From positions 1-6,441 of the forward strand of contig JAAYFB010000028.1 in assembly GCA_012728465.1 (NCBI GenBank): a DNA stretch of 6,441 nucleotides, read 5' to 3'. Both the position numbers and the translations under genes were made by a program. The stretch comes from Proteiniphilum sp. Its GTDB lineage: Bacteria > Bacteroidota > Bacteroidia > Bacteroidales > Dysgonomonadaceae. Of this stretch, positions 1 through 6,030 are shown one piece after another; the stretch's first letter is position 1, and every line of letters starts with the position of its first letter. The notes beneath the pieces are model-generated. The model was not told the origin of the DNA, ran no database searches, and was given only the letters and a program-made list of their open reading frames with translations.

Positions 1-1
1 T

Positions 2-487
2 GAATATATTAAAATTTATGGCCGCATTGAAAACGAACGCAAATATAAGTGGTTTAAGCGAGAATATTTATCAGAACCTCCAACATTCAAAAAATATAAA
101 ATTATCTTACCTAAGGCTAACGGATCAGGAGCTATCGGGGAGGTCCTAAGCACACCCCTAATCGGGGAACCCCTAATCGGGGAACCCCTAATCGGGTTTA
201 CTGAGACATTCATATCTATTGGTGCTTTTAATAACGAAACTGAAGCGGAAAACTGCCTGAAATATGTGAAATCAAAATTTTCACGTACAATGCTTGGTGT
301 ATTAAAAGTTACACAAGATAATCCTCGCGACAAATGGATAAAAGTCCCTCTGCAAGACTTCACGCCGCAAAGCGACATTGACTGGACAAAGTCGATTCCC
401 GAAATCGATCGCCAGCTATATGTCAAATATGGGTTTGATGAGAAAGAAATCGCTTTCATTGAAGAAAAAGTCAAGCCGATGGAGTAA
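2..487 (+). CDS. Eco57I-like restriction-modification protein, C-terminal part (5' end outside window)
   Basis: The frame is open from the left edge to the TAA at 485-487, giving 161 residues of a protein whose start lies outside the window. The tail, with VPLQDF, the stretch DWTKSIPEIDRQLYVKYG and a final EIAFIEEKVKPME, is the characteristic C-terminus of Eco57I-type fused methyltransferase/restriction proteins. Family knowledge places the methyltransferase and nuclease parts upstream and makes this end the target-recognition/C-terminal domain; no catalytic residues are visible here. The segment LPKANGSGAIGEVLSTPLIG followed by TETFISIG also fits the family. Oddly, the PLIGE unit is present nearly three times because of a 15-bp tandem repeat that keeps frame. 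Whether the gene is intact cannot be judged. Family assignment is from recalled motifs, fairly sure. Confidence 0.8.
   Translation, partial: EYIKIYGRIENERKYKWFKREYLSEPPTFKKYKIILPKANGSGAIGEVLSTPLIGEPLIGEPLIGFTETFISIGAFNNETEAENCLKYVKSKFSRTMLGVLKVTQDNPRDKWIKVPLQDFTPQSDIDWTKSIPEIDRQLYVKYGFDEKEIAFIEEKVKPME
155..196 (+). repeat. In-frame 15-bp tandem repeat, 2.8 copies
   Basis: The unit CCCCTAATCGGGGAA occurs at 155-169 and 170-184, with a partial third copy at 185-196. The first two copies are identical. Each unit codes for PLIGE in the frame of the restriction-modification protein. The CCCC and GGGG ends of each unit can pair, so each is a small imperfect hairpin, a structure prone to slippage during replication. 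A related non-identical sequence (ATCGGGGAGGTCCTAA) lies just upstream at 134-149. One copy more or fewer changes the protein by five residues without shifting frame. Confidence 0.93.
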
Positions 488-586
488 TAGTATTCAGCAG
501 GAAATAGAAAGAGAGGAAAGGCCTTGCAAAGTGTTATTGTGTGTTGTAAAGTGATGGAGTGAAAATAGTCACTGAGGCAAACATTT

Positions 587-611
587 CCGTGTTAAAATCT
601 AACATGGTTTT
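587..611 (+). terminator. Weak intrinsic-terminator-like hairpin
   Basis: An 8-bp stem pairs 587-594 with 600-607 (one G-T pair) around a 5-base loop, and TTTT follows at 608-611. It sits about 100 bases after the restriction-modification stop and before the next gene, as expected for a terminator. The stem is mostly A-T pairs in its upper half and the T run is short, so efficiency would be modest. The rest of 488-714 contains nothing else I can support. Confidence 0.35.
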
Positions 612-714
612 CCAATTCAGGCTGAGCGATTTGGAATAAGGTTTGAAGAATAGGCAATAAATTCACAATCGTGAAGGAAGGATTCTTCTTATAAACATAA
701 GACCGAGGGGAAGT

Positions 715-958
715 ATGAAAAAAGTAATCGTAGCAATCTAGTATTGCTCTGCATGGGATCTTTTTTGTTTGCTGCAGACCACTATGCATATCTTAGAAAC
801 TCAGATATTGAAAAACTTATAAAAAAGATTAATGAAAAAGCACTTGCTGGTTGGGTCGTTTCTGAAGGAATCTCCCAAGCTGTAGTAGTAACTGGTATTT
901 GCCCGATAAAGTCGAATACTTCTATTATGTACTCATGTATGATTCAAAATTGATTTAG
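715..958 (+). pseudogene. Small exported protein, disrupted by two frameshifts
   Basis: ATG 715 follows a GAGGGG ribosome site (705-710) and starts MKKVIVAI, then hits TAG at 739-741. Restoring one base near 738 (ATC-TAG to ATC-CTA-G) joins it to a frame starting LVLLCMGSFLFAADH, completing a typical signal peptide: Lys-Lys, a hydrophobic core, and a likely cleavage near FLFAA. A second single-base restoration near 892-893 (ACTGG to ACTTGG) replaces an unnatural tail by WYLPDKVEYFYYVLMYDSKLI and a stop at 956-958. The repaired protein has about 80 residues: a signal peptide, a helix with IEKLIKKINEKALAGW, then a strand-rich tail. The helix-GW-strand pattern recalls DUF4177-like small proteins, but I would not assign that. 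Both lesions are shortened two-base runs, so sequencing error is an alternative to true decay. Confidence 0.6.
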
Positions 959-996
959 ATGACTAATGCTCCTATGAAACAGCACATTCTTGTTCT

Positions 997-1212
997 TTAT
1001 GGTTGCAGGCAGTAAAGCCACCCTACAGACCGATTGAAAGAATCAAGAGTGAAAATACTTACAAAGGTTTGGGATCGCCATCTTGCTAATTTAATTAGGG
1101 CTTCATGAATCTTGAGCATTGCCTCATCTTGATCTGCCAGATTAGCATCAATGTCTTTGTTAGAAAATGATGACTGAATTTTTTCCCAGGAGTGGGTGAT
1201 AATAATTAAAAG
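997..1212 (-). pseudogene. Start-less coding remnant, unrecognised
   Basis: On the minus strand the frame is open for 71 codons from the in-frame stop at 1213-1215 to TAA at 997-999. There is no ATG, GTG or ribosome site at its beginning; the only Met is about halfway in. The translation has normal protein character: HSWEKIQSSFSNKDIDANLA, then a likely amphipathic helix MLKIHEALIKLARWRS, then TFVSIFTLDSFNRSVGWLY near the end. I do not recognise the family. It runs opposite to both neighbours and ends just before the leader of the Mrr-type gene, which suggests the 3' part of an older gene whose beginning was lost. It could be a chance frame; confidence rests only on the protein-like composition. 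Confidence 0.35.
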
Positions 1213-1245
1213 CTAAATTAATAAGAAGAAGGAGAAAATATTTAA

Positions 1246-1767
1246 ATGAAAATTTTTATAACAGCGATTATCTTAGTTGCCATTATCCAGTCTAACCCAA
1301 CACTATTAGTTATCATTGGATTTGTTGCTATATCTATATACATTATTCGTCTATTTATAAATAAAGCAAGAACAAGAAAGATTGTTTTGTCATATCAGCA
1401 TCTTGAAGAATTAATTAATGGTTTTGACCCTTATGAATTTGAAGAATATATAGCCCAAATTTTCAAAATGTCAGGTTATAACACTCAACTCACATCCAAA
1501 AGTAATGATGGAGGGTATGATATCATAGTGAGTAGTGGTAAATCAGTCAGTTTAGTTGAAGTAAAAAAGTATTCACTGGGAAATAAGATAGGACGTGAAA
1601 AAATTCAAAAGCTTCATTCTGCTGTAATTGATTACGGAGCTAGGACAGGAATCTTCGTAACAACAAGTTCTTTCACTAATGCAGCAATTGAATATGCAAA
1701 CAGAAATAAAATTGAATTAATTGACGGGAGCACATTGATCAGTAAGATAAGAAGCTTGAATGGGTAG
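1246..1767 (+). CDS. Membrane-anchored Mrr-type restriction endonuclease
   Basis: This is a 173-residue protein. Residues about 3-14 and 20-37 are two hydrophobic segments, followed by a basic stretch (NKARTRK), so the protein is probably held in the membrane with its catalytic domain in the cytoplasm. Residues about 58-165 form an Mrr-like catalytic domain of the PD-(D/E)XK superfamily. It starts FDPYEFEEYIAQIFKMSGY, with SNDGGYD supplying D92 and LVEVKK supplying E105 and K107. The usual Mrr Q-x-K is E-x-K here, which is the standard superfamily form. The family cuts foreign or modified DNA. AAGGAG at 1229-1234 lies 11 bases before the ATG. There is a possible GATAAT -10 at 1198-1203 but no good -35. 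No methyltransferase partner is present, so a modification-dependent or otherwise self-sparing enzyme is likely (inference). The gene looks intact. Confidence 0.85.
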   Translation: MKIFITAIILVAIIQSNPTLLVIIGFVAISIYIIRLFINKARTRKIVLSYQHLEELINGFDPYEFEEYIAQIFKMSGYNTQLTSKSNDGGYDIIVSSGKSVSLVEVKKYSLGNKIGREKIQKLHSAVIDYGARTGIFVTTSSFTNAAIEYANRNKIELIDGSTLISKIRSLNG

Positions 1768-1819
1768 TGTACAGTTTAGTTCGCAATTTGAAATTGAAAT
1801 TACTGGCATATTAACCTTT

Positions 1820-2143
1820 TTACAATATCGCTCTAGGATACTGCAAAAAGTTTTCAATAAGGGCCAGTCGTTTTACAGCACCAAAAGGGAAGCCGTCCGA
1901 AGTACTGTTATTTTAGACAAATTCCCCATTCAAAACCAAATAATAATTGCTCACATCTCTACTGGCTACTCGGTTGTTGAAATAGGTGATTTGATCAACC
2001 AAGCCGTATTGGGCGGAAATAGTCAAAGGCAAAGTCCATTCATTGTTTGTGTTCTTTCGTACTACACGTACAACAATCACTCCCAACTTACACTCGCCCC
2101 AAGCATAAGAGTCTATAGAAGTGTAAGAATATGGTGTGTGGAG
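1820..2143 (-). pseudogene. hsdS: Type I restriction specificity subunit (HsdS) fragment
   Basis: The minus strand reads continuously from 2143 to a stop at 1820-1822, with one internal stop (TAA at 1913-1915). It contains AWGECKLG (about 2104-2081), then VVRKNTNNE, LTISAQYGLVDQ (2026-1991), FNNRVASRDVSNYYLVLNGE, the nonsense codon, then NNSTSDGFPFGAVKRL. These are standard motifs of an HsdS target-recognition domain, where the stop falls at a position that is usually Tyr (GEFAYN). Similarity begins near Trp in AWGEC and fades after 1853, so only about 85 residues of one recognition domain remain, missing the conserved helices and the second domain. No hsdM or hsdR is in the window. It lies antisense to a plus-strand frame at 1760-2230 that has little support as a gene. 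Assignment is strong; function is lost. Confidence 0.88.
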
Positions 2144-2230
2144 CTAAAACTACCTATCAAAAAATTTAGGGGTATTCAACTGAGCATTCATAGGTTATGC
2201 TTGAAATATAAAACAAGGTCGAAAAATTAA

Positions 2231-3085
2231 ATGGCTAGAGGAAAGAACATTAACCTATACATCAAGGATGGAATCTCAAAATGTACAATCAAGAATTGGA
2301 TTGGAATGGTTTACACAGTTCCTCGTACACTTATAGATGTCGGCAAACCAATTGACAATTTAAACAGGAGCGGGGTTTATCTTCTCCTTGGCACTACGGA
2401 GGATGCAGAAGAGGCTGTGTATATCGGTCAGGCTGATATCAGGAAAAACGAAAAAGGGGTTTTGTATAGAATTCTGGAACCCCATAAAAGCATAGACTAT
2501 TGGACTGAGAGTATCATTTTTACAACCGTTGACAATTCGCTTGGTGCCACAGAGCTTAACTATTTAGAATTCCGTCTGCATGAAATTGCACTAATTGCTG
2601 ATCGCTGTAAGGTTACAAATGGTGGATCTCCACATAAAGGAAGCCTTCCGGAAGAGAAAGAAGATGAAATGGAAGATTTTATTGACTTCATTCGGTTGGT
2701 GGTTAAGGCACTTGGACGTAAAGTTTTTGAACCTGTAGTTAATAGAGTCCCAGAAAGTTCTATCAAAGATCAAATCTTTCATTCCAAAGGGAACAAAGCC
2801 ACAGCTTTGGCAAAGCTTACGGACGATGGGATTGTAGTTCTAAAAGGTAGCCGACTAGCAGAGGGCATTACAAAAAGTGCTCCAAAACAAGTGAACCGAT
2901 TGCGAACTCAATATGAAGATTCTATTGATCGATCATTTACTCTAATGAAAGATATTAGATTCTCCAGCCCTTCTGCTGCTGCCGGTTTTGTAGGAGGTTC
3001 TAGCCTTAACGGGAATGATTATTGGGTCACTGACGATGGGATTTCGCTTGGACAATATTTGACTGAGGAACCTGTTACGAAATAA
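2231..3085 (+). CDS. GIY-YIG nuclease with C-terminal DUF4357-like domain
   Basis: This is a 284-residue protein. Residues about 45-135 are a GIY-YIG nuclease domain: SGVYLLLG gives the G-V-Y motif (48-50) and AVYIGQAD gives Y-I-G (64-66). R80 in LYRIL, H85, acidic E108/E113 in ELNYLEFRLHE and N130 in VTNGGSP occupy the expected active-site positions. Residues about 205-277, with KGSRLAEGI, SPSAAAGFVGG and NDYWVTDDG, match the DUF4357 domain found at the end of several GIY-YIG proteins. The family makes single-metal cuts in DNA; this subgroup is seen near restriction systems, but its role is not firmly known. The start ATG abuts a preceding TAA, with a modest AAGG at 2214-2218. The gene looks complete, and no terminator follows. 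Cooperation with the large downstream protein is possible but unproven. Confidence 0.85.
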   Translation: MARGKNINLYIKDGISKCTIKNWIGMVYTVPRTLIDVGKPIDNLNRSGVYLLLGTTEDAEEAVYIGQADIRKNEKGVLYRILEPHKSIDYWTESIIFTTVDNSLGATELNYLEFRLHEIALIADRCKVTNGGSPHKGSLPEEKEDEMEDFIDFIRLVVKALGRKVFEPVVNRVPESSIKDQIFHSKGNKATALAKLTDDGIVVLKGSRLAEGITKSAPKQVNRLRTQYEDSIDRSFTLMKDIRFSSPSAAAGFVGGSSLNGNDYWVTDDGISLGQYLTEEPVTK

Positions 3086-3115
3086 AAAGGGCCGATTTAC
3101 TGTTCTATCTTTATA

Positions 3116-3230
3116 CTATTTATGTTTCCATTTATTCCCAGGTTTGCTAGTGGGCGGGAGTCTATCACCAGGCTCAATTTTTACCACTTTTGGTTTTGGT
3201 AAATCTCCTACAACTGAACTTGTTCTTTCC
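3116..3230 (-). pseudogene. YjzC-like small protein, C-terminal remnant
   Basis: Read on the minus strand and ending in TAG at 3116-3118, this region codes LPKPKVVKIEPGDRLPPT followed by SKPGNKWKHK. It matches the end of the intact YjzC-like gene at 5661-5825 (IPKPREVKIDPGDRLPPT, QKPGNKWKRK). Most nucleotide differences fall at third codon positions, so the two are diverged homologues that were once both under selection, not a recent copy. Weak similarity reaches about 3230; beyond that there is no ATG and no ribosome site before an in-frame stop at 3296-3298. It overlaps, antisense, the region into which the downstream nuclease frame extends, which argues that the nuclease does not really start there. 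Confidence 0.7.
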
Positions 3231-3251
3231 AAACTTACTTGCAAGTATACA

Positions 3252-5222
3252 ATGTCAATAAAGGGAGGAGGATGTATTAATAAACTTGATAATGATTATT
3301 TGGGCCAGGTCACTAATTTTTCTGACGATGACGCTCCTGTTCAAAACCTCGTTCAAATCAAAACAGAAAACGAACAAAGGCTTAAGTCAAATATTTCTCT
3401 TCTGCATACATATCTTGAGAAATATGATTTTAAGCAAATTTTAACCTATCTATTTACTCGTGAAATTGAACTTACAAGTAATATCGAAAATGTATTTACT
3501 GATGAACCCCTAATAACTAATTATATTGCTGATATTTATCTATCGACAAGAGCAAAAAGTTTGAACGAGAGCCCATCTACAGTTGTAATAAAGGAGGTCG
3601 TGAATCTAATTCAAGAGATTTACCTCCACCTTACAATGATAGATACTATCTCATCTCCTTTGATGGAGTTAGCTAAAGAAGTGAAAATTGATAACCTTCT
3701 AGTTGAGCGGTCTTTGTATTACGATATCTACACAGATATTTATGCTCAACTATTCAACCCCATTTCTGAAGCATTCTATACAGCAAATGGGTTTCATTTG
3801 GAATTGATATTTTATCTGCATAAGGCTCTTCTTTCTTTTATGCAAGAACAAATCTATAAATCACAAAAAGGTGTAAAATGGTCTTTTGATTTCTCCATAG
3901 AGGATATAATCTCTTTTTTTAAAGATGATTATGCTAATGAGGTAAGCAACTTGATCGAATACTTAAGTATCTCTACCTCTGATAATAGTGATTTGCTTCC
4001 AAGGTTTGATAATCCTATAAAAGAGAAGCCTATCATCAAAAATGATAGTAGATACTTTTGTCCCAATCCAGATAATATCCTTAGGTACAATAAAGAGATA
4101 ATCGAAAACCTACTTCGTGCGGACAAGGGGTTATGGGATCGCTATTTAAGAGTCAAAGGGAAAACTGTGGAAATCATGGTTGTAAATAGACTAAGTCGGA
4201 TATTGCCAAGTGCAATAGTAGGCAAGAACCTAAAATATAAAATTCAAGACACTCAATATGAGCTTGACGCACTATTCCACCTTGATTCATACATTCTATT
4301 CGTTGAGGTAAAGTCAGGAAATTTGACACAGGCTGCTCGTGAAGGGAATAAAAAACGGCTCAAACGAGACATTCAGGGTATTGTACTTGATGCTCATGAT
4401 CAGTGTAGTAGGGCTTATAAATATTACTTATCAATGGATTATGTAGATTTTCATAGCAAAAATGAAAAGATTACCGTATCTAAGAAAGAACAGAAGGATG
4501 CATACCTGCTATCCATTTCACTGGACAATCTTGATACCATAACAGCGAACATTCAGAAAATCACTGACCAAAATTCACCGTTAAATGTAATAACTATGTC
4601 ACTATACGATTTGTCGATTGTGACAGACATCTTGAACGACCCTAGTGAGCTTTTTCTTTATTTGGACCGAAGACAAAAAATTATTCGTCAGGGAACTGTA
4701 AACGCACATGATGAGATTGATTTGTTCTCAACATTTTTAAGCCAAGGGCTGCGGTTCGACAATTATAAAGAATGCGACTTAATTGATATTACAGATTTTT
4801 CAAACTCTCTTGATATCTATTATATAAAAAAACTTGATGAAAAAAAGAAACCCAAATTGTATGCTAACCCATTTATATTGAAACTTGTCGAAGAGCTACT
4901 TCAAATTAATAAGCCTGGATGGCTAGAAGTAGTAAAAACGTTGAAGGGATTCTCCAAACAAACACAACAAATGGTCGCTAAAAATGTAATAAGGGTACTG
5001 CAAAGGGGCCGAAATAAAGGAGAATCAGATTTTTCCATTCTCCCTAAGGACAGCGAAATAGGTTTGACATTTTATTCCTGTGACGAATTATTGGATAGTA
5101 GAAGAAGAAAGATGTATGCCTTTATTCTAAAGAAAAAACAGGAGCGAAGCGTTAGAAAATGGATTTTATTGATTAATATAGCTAGATCTACAAATTTAGT
5201 TACTGATTTCCTAATTTGCTAA
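3252..5222 (+). CDS. Large protein with PD-(D/E)XK-like nuclease core, unknown family
   Basis: From ATG 3252 this is 656 residues. The first ~300 residues look largely helical with no motif I know. At 337-356, YELDALFHLDSYILFVEVKSG gives D339 and E352-x-K354, the PD-(D/E)XK core. It continues AREGNKKRLKRDIQG and DAHDQCSRAYKY, a layout shared with nuclease-like proteins that cut DNA. About 270 further residues follow and end naturally (KWILLINIARSTNLVTDFLI). No signal peptide or membrane segment is seen. The frame is open back to 3144, but that part is antisense to the YjzC-like remnant. The start is uncertain: ATG 3252 has no ribosome site, while AAGGGAGG (3261-3268) is well spaced for an in-frame ATT at 3276 (INKLDNDYLG). 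A role in defence is inferred from the neighbouring restriction genes. Confidence 0.75.
   Translation: MSIKGGGCINKLDNDYLGQVTNFSDDDAPVQNLVQIKTENEQRLKSNISLLHTYLEKYDFKQILTYLFTREIELTSNIENVFTDEPLITNYIADIYLSTRAKSLNESPSTVVIKEVVNLIQEIYLHLTMIDTISSPLMELAKEVKIDNLLVERSLYYDIYTDIYAQLFNPISEAFYTANGFHLELIFYLHKALLSFMQEQIYKSQKGVKWSFDFSIEDIISFFKDDYANEVSNLIEYLSISTSDNSDLLPRFDNPIKEKPIIKNDSRYFCPNPDNILRYNKEIIENLLRADKGLWDRYLRVKGKTVEIMVVNRLSRILPSAIVGKNLKYKIQDTQYELDALFHLDSYILFVEVKSGNLTQAAREGNKKRLKRDIQGIVLDAHDQCSRAYKYYLSMDYVDFHSKNEKITVSKKEQKDAYLLSISLDNLDTITANIQKITDQNSPLNVITMSLYDLSIVTDILNDPSELFLYLDRRQKIIRQGTVNAHDEIDLFSTFLSQGLRFDNYKECDLIDITDFSNSLDIYYIKKLDEKKKPKLYANPFILKLVEELLQINKPGWLEVVKTLKGFSKQTQQMVAKNVIRVLQRGRNKGESDFSILPKDSEIGLTFYSCDELLDSRRRKMYAFILKKKQERSVRKWILLINIARSTNLVTDFLIC
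3261..3278 (+). promoter_or_regulatory. Strong ribosome site that questions the nuclease start
   Basis: AAGGGAGGAGG at 3261-3271 is the best ribosome-binding sequence near the large nuclease gene. It lies downstream of the first in-frame ATG (3252), 3 bases or fewer from an out-of-frame ATG (3272, reading ATG TAT TAA), and about 7 bases before the in-frame ATT at 3276. Loss of one base after ATG 3272 would put that ATG in frame. So either ATT is the start, the start is ATG 3252 with poor initiation, or a one-base insertion has damaged the original start. Confidence 0.55.
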
Positions 5223-5524
5223 TTATTGTATTTGATCATGTAAAGCTTGTCTGGGACCCACGCAGAAACAGAGTCCGTAGAGTGTCCTTCAACCAAGAGA
5301 ACGGTTCGCGACCTGTTCTCTTGGTTCATCGAGCACAGAATTATCACCCTGCGACCATCCATGAGCGCCGCTTCAAACTCGTGCAGAAACTGAAAGCGAA
5401 GAGCTCCAACATTGAGGTCAATGAACACGGAAACAATTTCAGAAAGAGCACTCACTACAGCTCCAAGAAGGCTATGAATAGGACGAAGGAAACCATCAAA
5501 CCACCAAACTAAATGGAATAAGAA
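5219..5524 (-). other. GC-richer block with start-less open frame, possible gene remnant
   Basis: This stretch is visibly richer in G and C than its surroundings and carries long open frames on both strands. The minus frame (about 101 codons, no ATG near its beginning; a GTG at 5455 is possible) has more G-starting codons than the plus frame. It contains LVWWFDGFLRPIHSLLGAV, DLNVGALRFQFLHEFEAAL and ENRSRTVLLVEGHSTDSVS. The opposing plus frame (5216-5512) is very basic and looks like its complement. I recognise neither. The different composition suggests DNA acquired from another source. It could equally be a non-coding repeat element built around the hairpin at 5291-5326. Confidence 0.25.
5291..5326. 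repeat. Perfect 12-bp inverted repeat, strong hairpin
   Basis: AACCAAGAGAAC (5291-5302) is exactly inverted at 5315-5326. The interior GGT (5303-5305) and ACC (5311-5313) can also pair, leaving TCGCG as the loop and one bulged T, so 15 pairs in all. No T run follows on either strand, so it is not a standard terminator, although it lies about 70 bases after the large nuclease gene and could stabilise its 3' end. It may be the core of a mobile or repeated element. Confidence 0.85.
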
Positions 5525-5539
5525 TCAAGGATCTATGTT

Positions 5540-5616
5540 GTCTGAAAAATAGAATTTATGAAATTTATCAGACTAAATGTCCAATATTATGATTTATGGA
5601 AAATTTATGAAAATTA
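5540..5616. repeat. A/T-rich inverted and direct repeats
   Basis: GTCTGA (5540-5545) is inverted as TCAGAC (5568-5573), and the interior AATTT-ATG-AAATT can pair too. The element AATTTATGAAATTTA (5553-5567) recurs as AATTTATGAAAATTA at 5602-5616. This is downstream of the YjzC-like gene (transcribed toward it) and could act as its weak terminator or as a protein-binding site. In such A/T-rich DNA it may be chance. Confidence 0.3.
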
Positions 5617-5660
5617 CCTCTATAAACAGGTTCTTAGAATGCTCTCGATGTGAAAATTTT

Positions 5661-5825
5661 TTATTTACGTTTCCACTTGTTGCCAGGTTTCTGAGTAGGG
5701 GGAAGTCTGTCACCAGGATCTATTTTGACTTCTCTTGGCTTTGGTATTTTTCCACCTTGAGGTCCTGTTTCAGTATACTTTCCCGGTTTCTGGTTATCTT
5801 CTCCGGGCTTATGTAGTTCACTCAT
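5661..5825 (-). CDS. YjzC-like small protein
   Basis: This is a 54-residue protein starting MSELHKPGED, with KPGKYTETGPQGG in the middle and VKIDPGDRLPPT and GNKWKRK at the end. The pattern of an early KPG, Y-x-E-x-G, then GDR-x-PPT and a final Trp in a basic tail resembles the YjzC-like family of Bacillales, whose function is unknown. The start is secure: GGAGGTG (5831-5837, read on the minus strand) lies 5 bases before the ATG. A good promoter lies just upstream, so it is probably transcribed alone. No signal peptide or membrane segment is present; it is a small, basic, probably cytoplasmic protein. A second, truncated relative lies at 3116-3230 in the same orientation. Confidence 0.75.
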   Translation of the reverse strand: MSELHKPGEDNQKPGKYTETGPQGGKIPKPREVKIDPGDRLPPTQKPGNKWKRK

Positions 5826-5856
5826 ATATTCACCTCCGATTATTAGTTATTTTATT

Positions 5857-5885
5857 ATTATAAACTTTATGAATGTATCTCACAA
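5857..5885 (-). promoter_or_regulatory. Sigma-A type promoter of the YjzC-like gene
   Basis: On the minus strand TTGTGA (5880-5885) and a perfect TATAAT (5857-5862) are separated by 17 bases, the ideal spacing. Transcription would start near 5850, giving a leader of about 25 bases that contains the ribosome site and runs straight into the ATG at 5825. No operator-like palindrome is visible. The stretch 5886-6030 beyond it holds no feature I can support apart from a 23-codon minus frame (5925-5996) with no ribosome site. Confidence 0.7.
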
Positions 5886-6030
5886 CTCTAATTTAGGTGT
5901 TCGCTCTGGATGGACTTATCCTTCTTATCGAAGCTTGAATAAGATCCACAGAGTATTATAGAACAGATCCAAAACTATGTCAGGCAGACCAAACATTAAA
6001 GGTCAATGCTTGATTATAGGTAGGTGCAAC

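Noticed and set aside
155..196. CRISPR-like repeat array
   Set aside because: Units are contiguous 15-mers without spacers and lie inside a coding frame.
16..474. Minus-strand 152-codon frame under the restriction-modification gene
   Set aside because: The plus strand carries recognisable family motifs throughout; the minus frame is its shadow, prolonged by the tandem repeat.
525..563. TTG-started mini frame reading LQSVIVCCKVME after an AGGAAAGG
   Set aside because: Only 12 residues and no supporting similarity; cannot be told from chance.
1760..2230. Plus-strand 156-codon frame as a hypothetical gene between the Mrr-type and GIY-YIG genes
   Set aside because: The minus strand encodes clear HsdS motifs; the plus product is very basic, has few G-starting codons and no good ribosome site.
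2560..2782. Two minus-strand frames within the GIY-YIG gene
   Set aside because: They are antisense to conserved parts of a recognised protein and have no start signals.
3144..3251. N-terminal extension of the large nuclease from TTG 3144
   Set aside because: This stretch is antisense to a conserved YjzC-like C-terminus and has no ribosome site for that start.
3929..4126. Minus-strand 65-codon frame within the large nuclease gene
   Set aside because: Shadow of the coding strand with no ribosome site.
5216..5512. Plus-strand 98-codon frame after the large nuclease
   Set aside because: Very basic, weakly initiated by TTG, few G-starting codons; the minus strand is the more protein-like reading, and even that is uncertain.
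5577..5816. Plus-strand 79-codon frame
   Set aside because: It is antisense to the intact YjzC-like gene, which has a ribosome site and promoter.
5925..5996. Minus-strand 23-codon frame MFGLPDIVLDLF... ending KLR
   Set aside because: Hydrophobic and superficially like a small membrane peptide, but it has no ribosome site or promoter.
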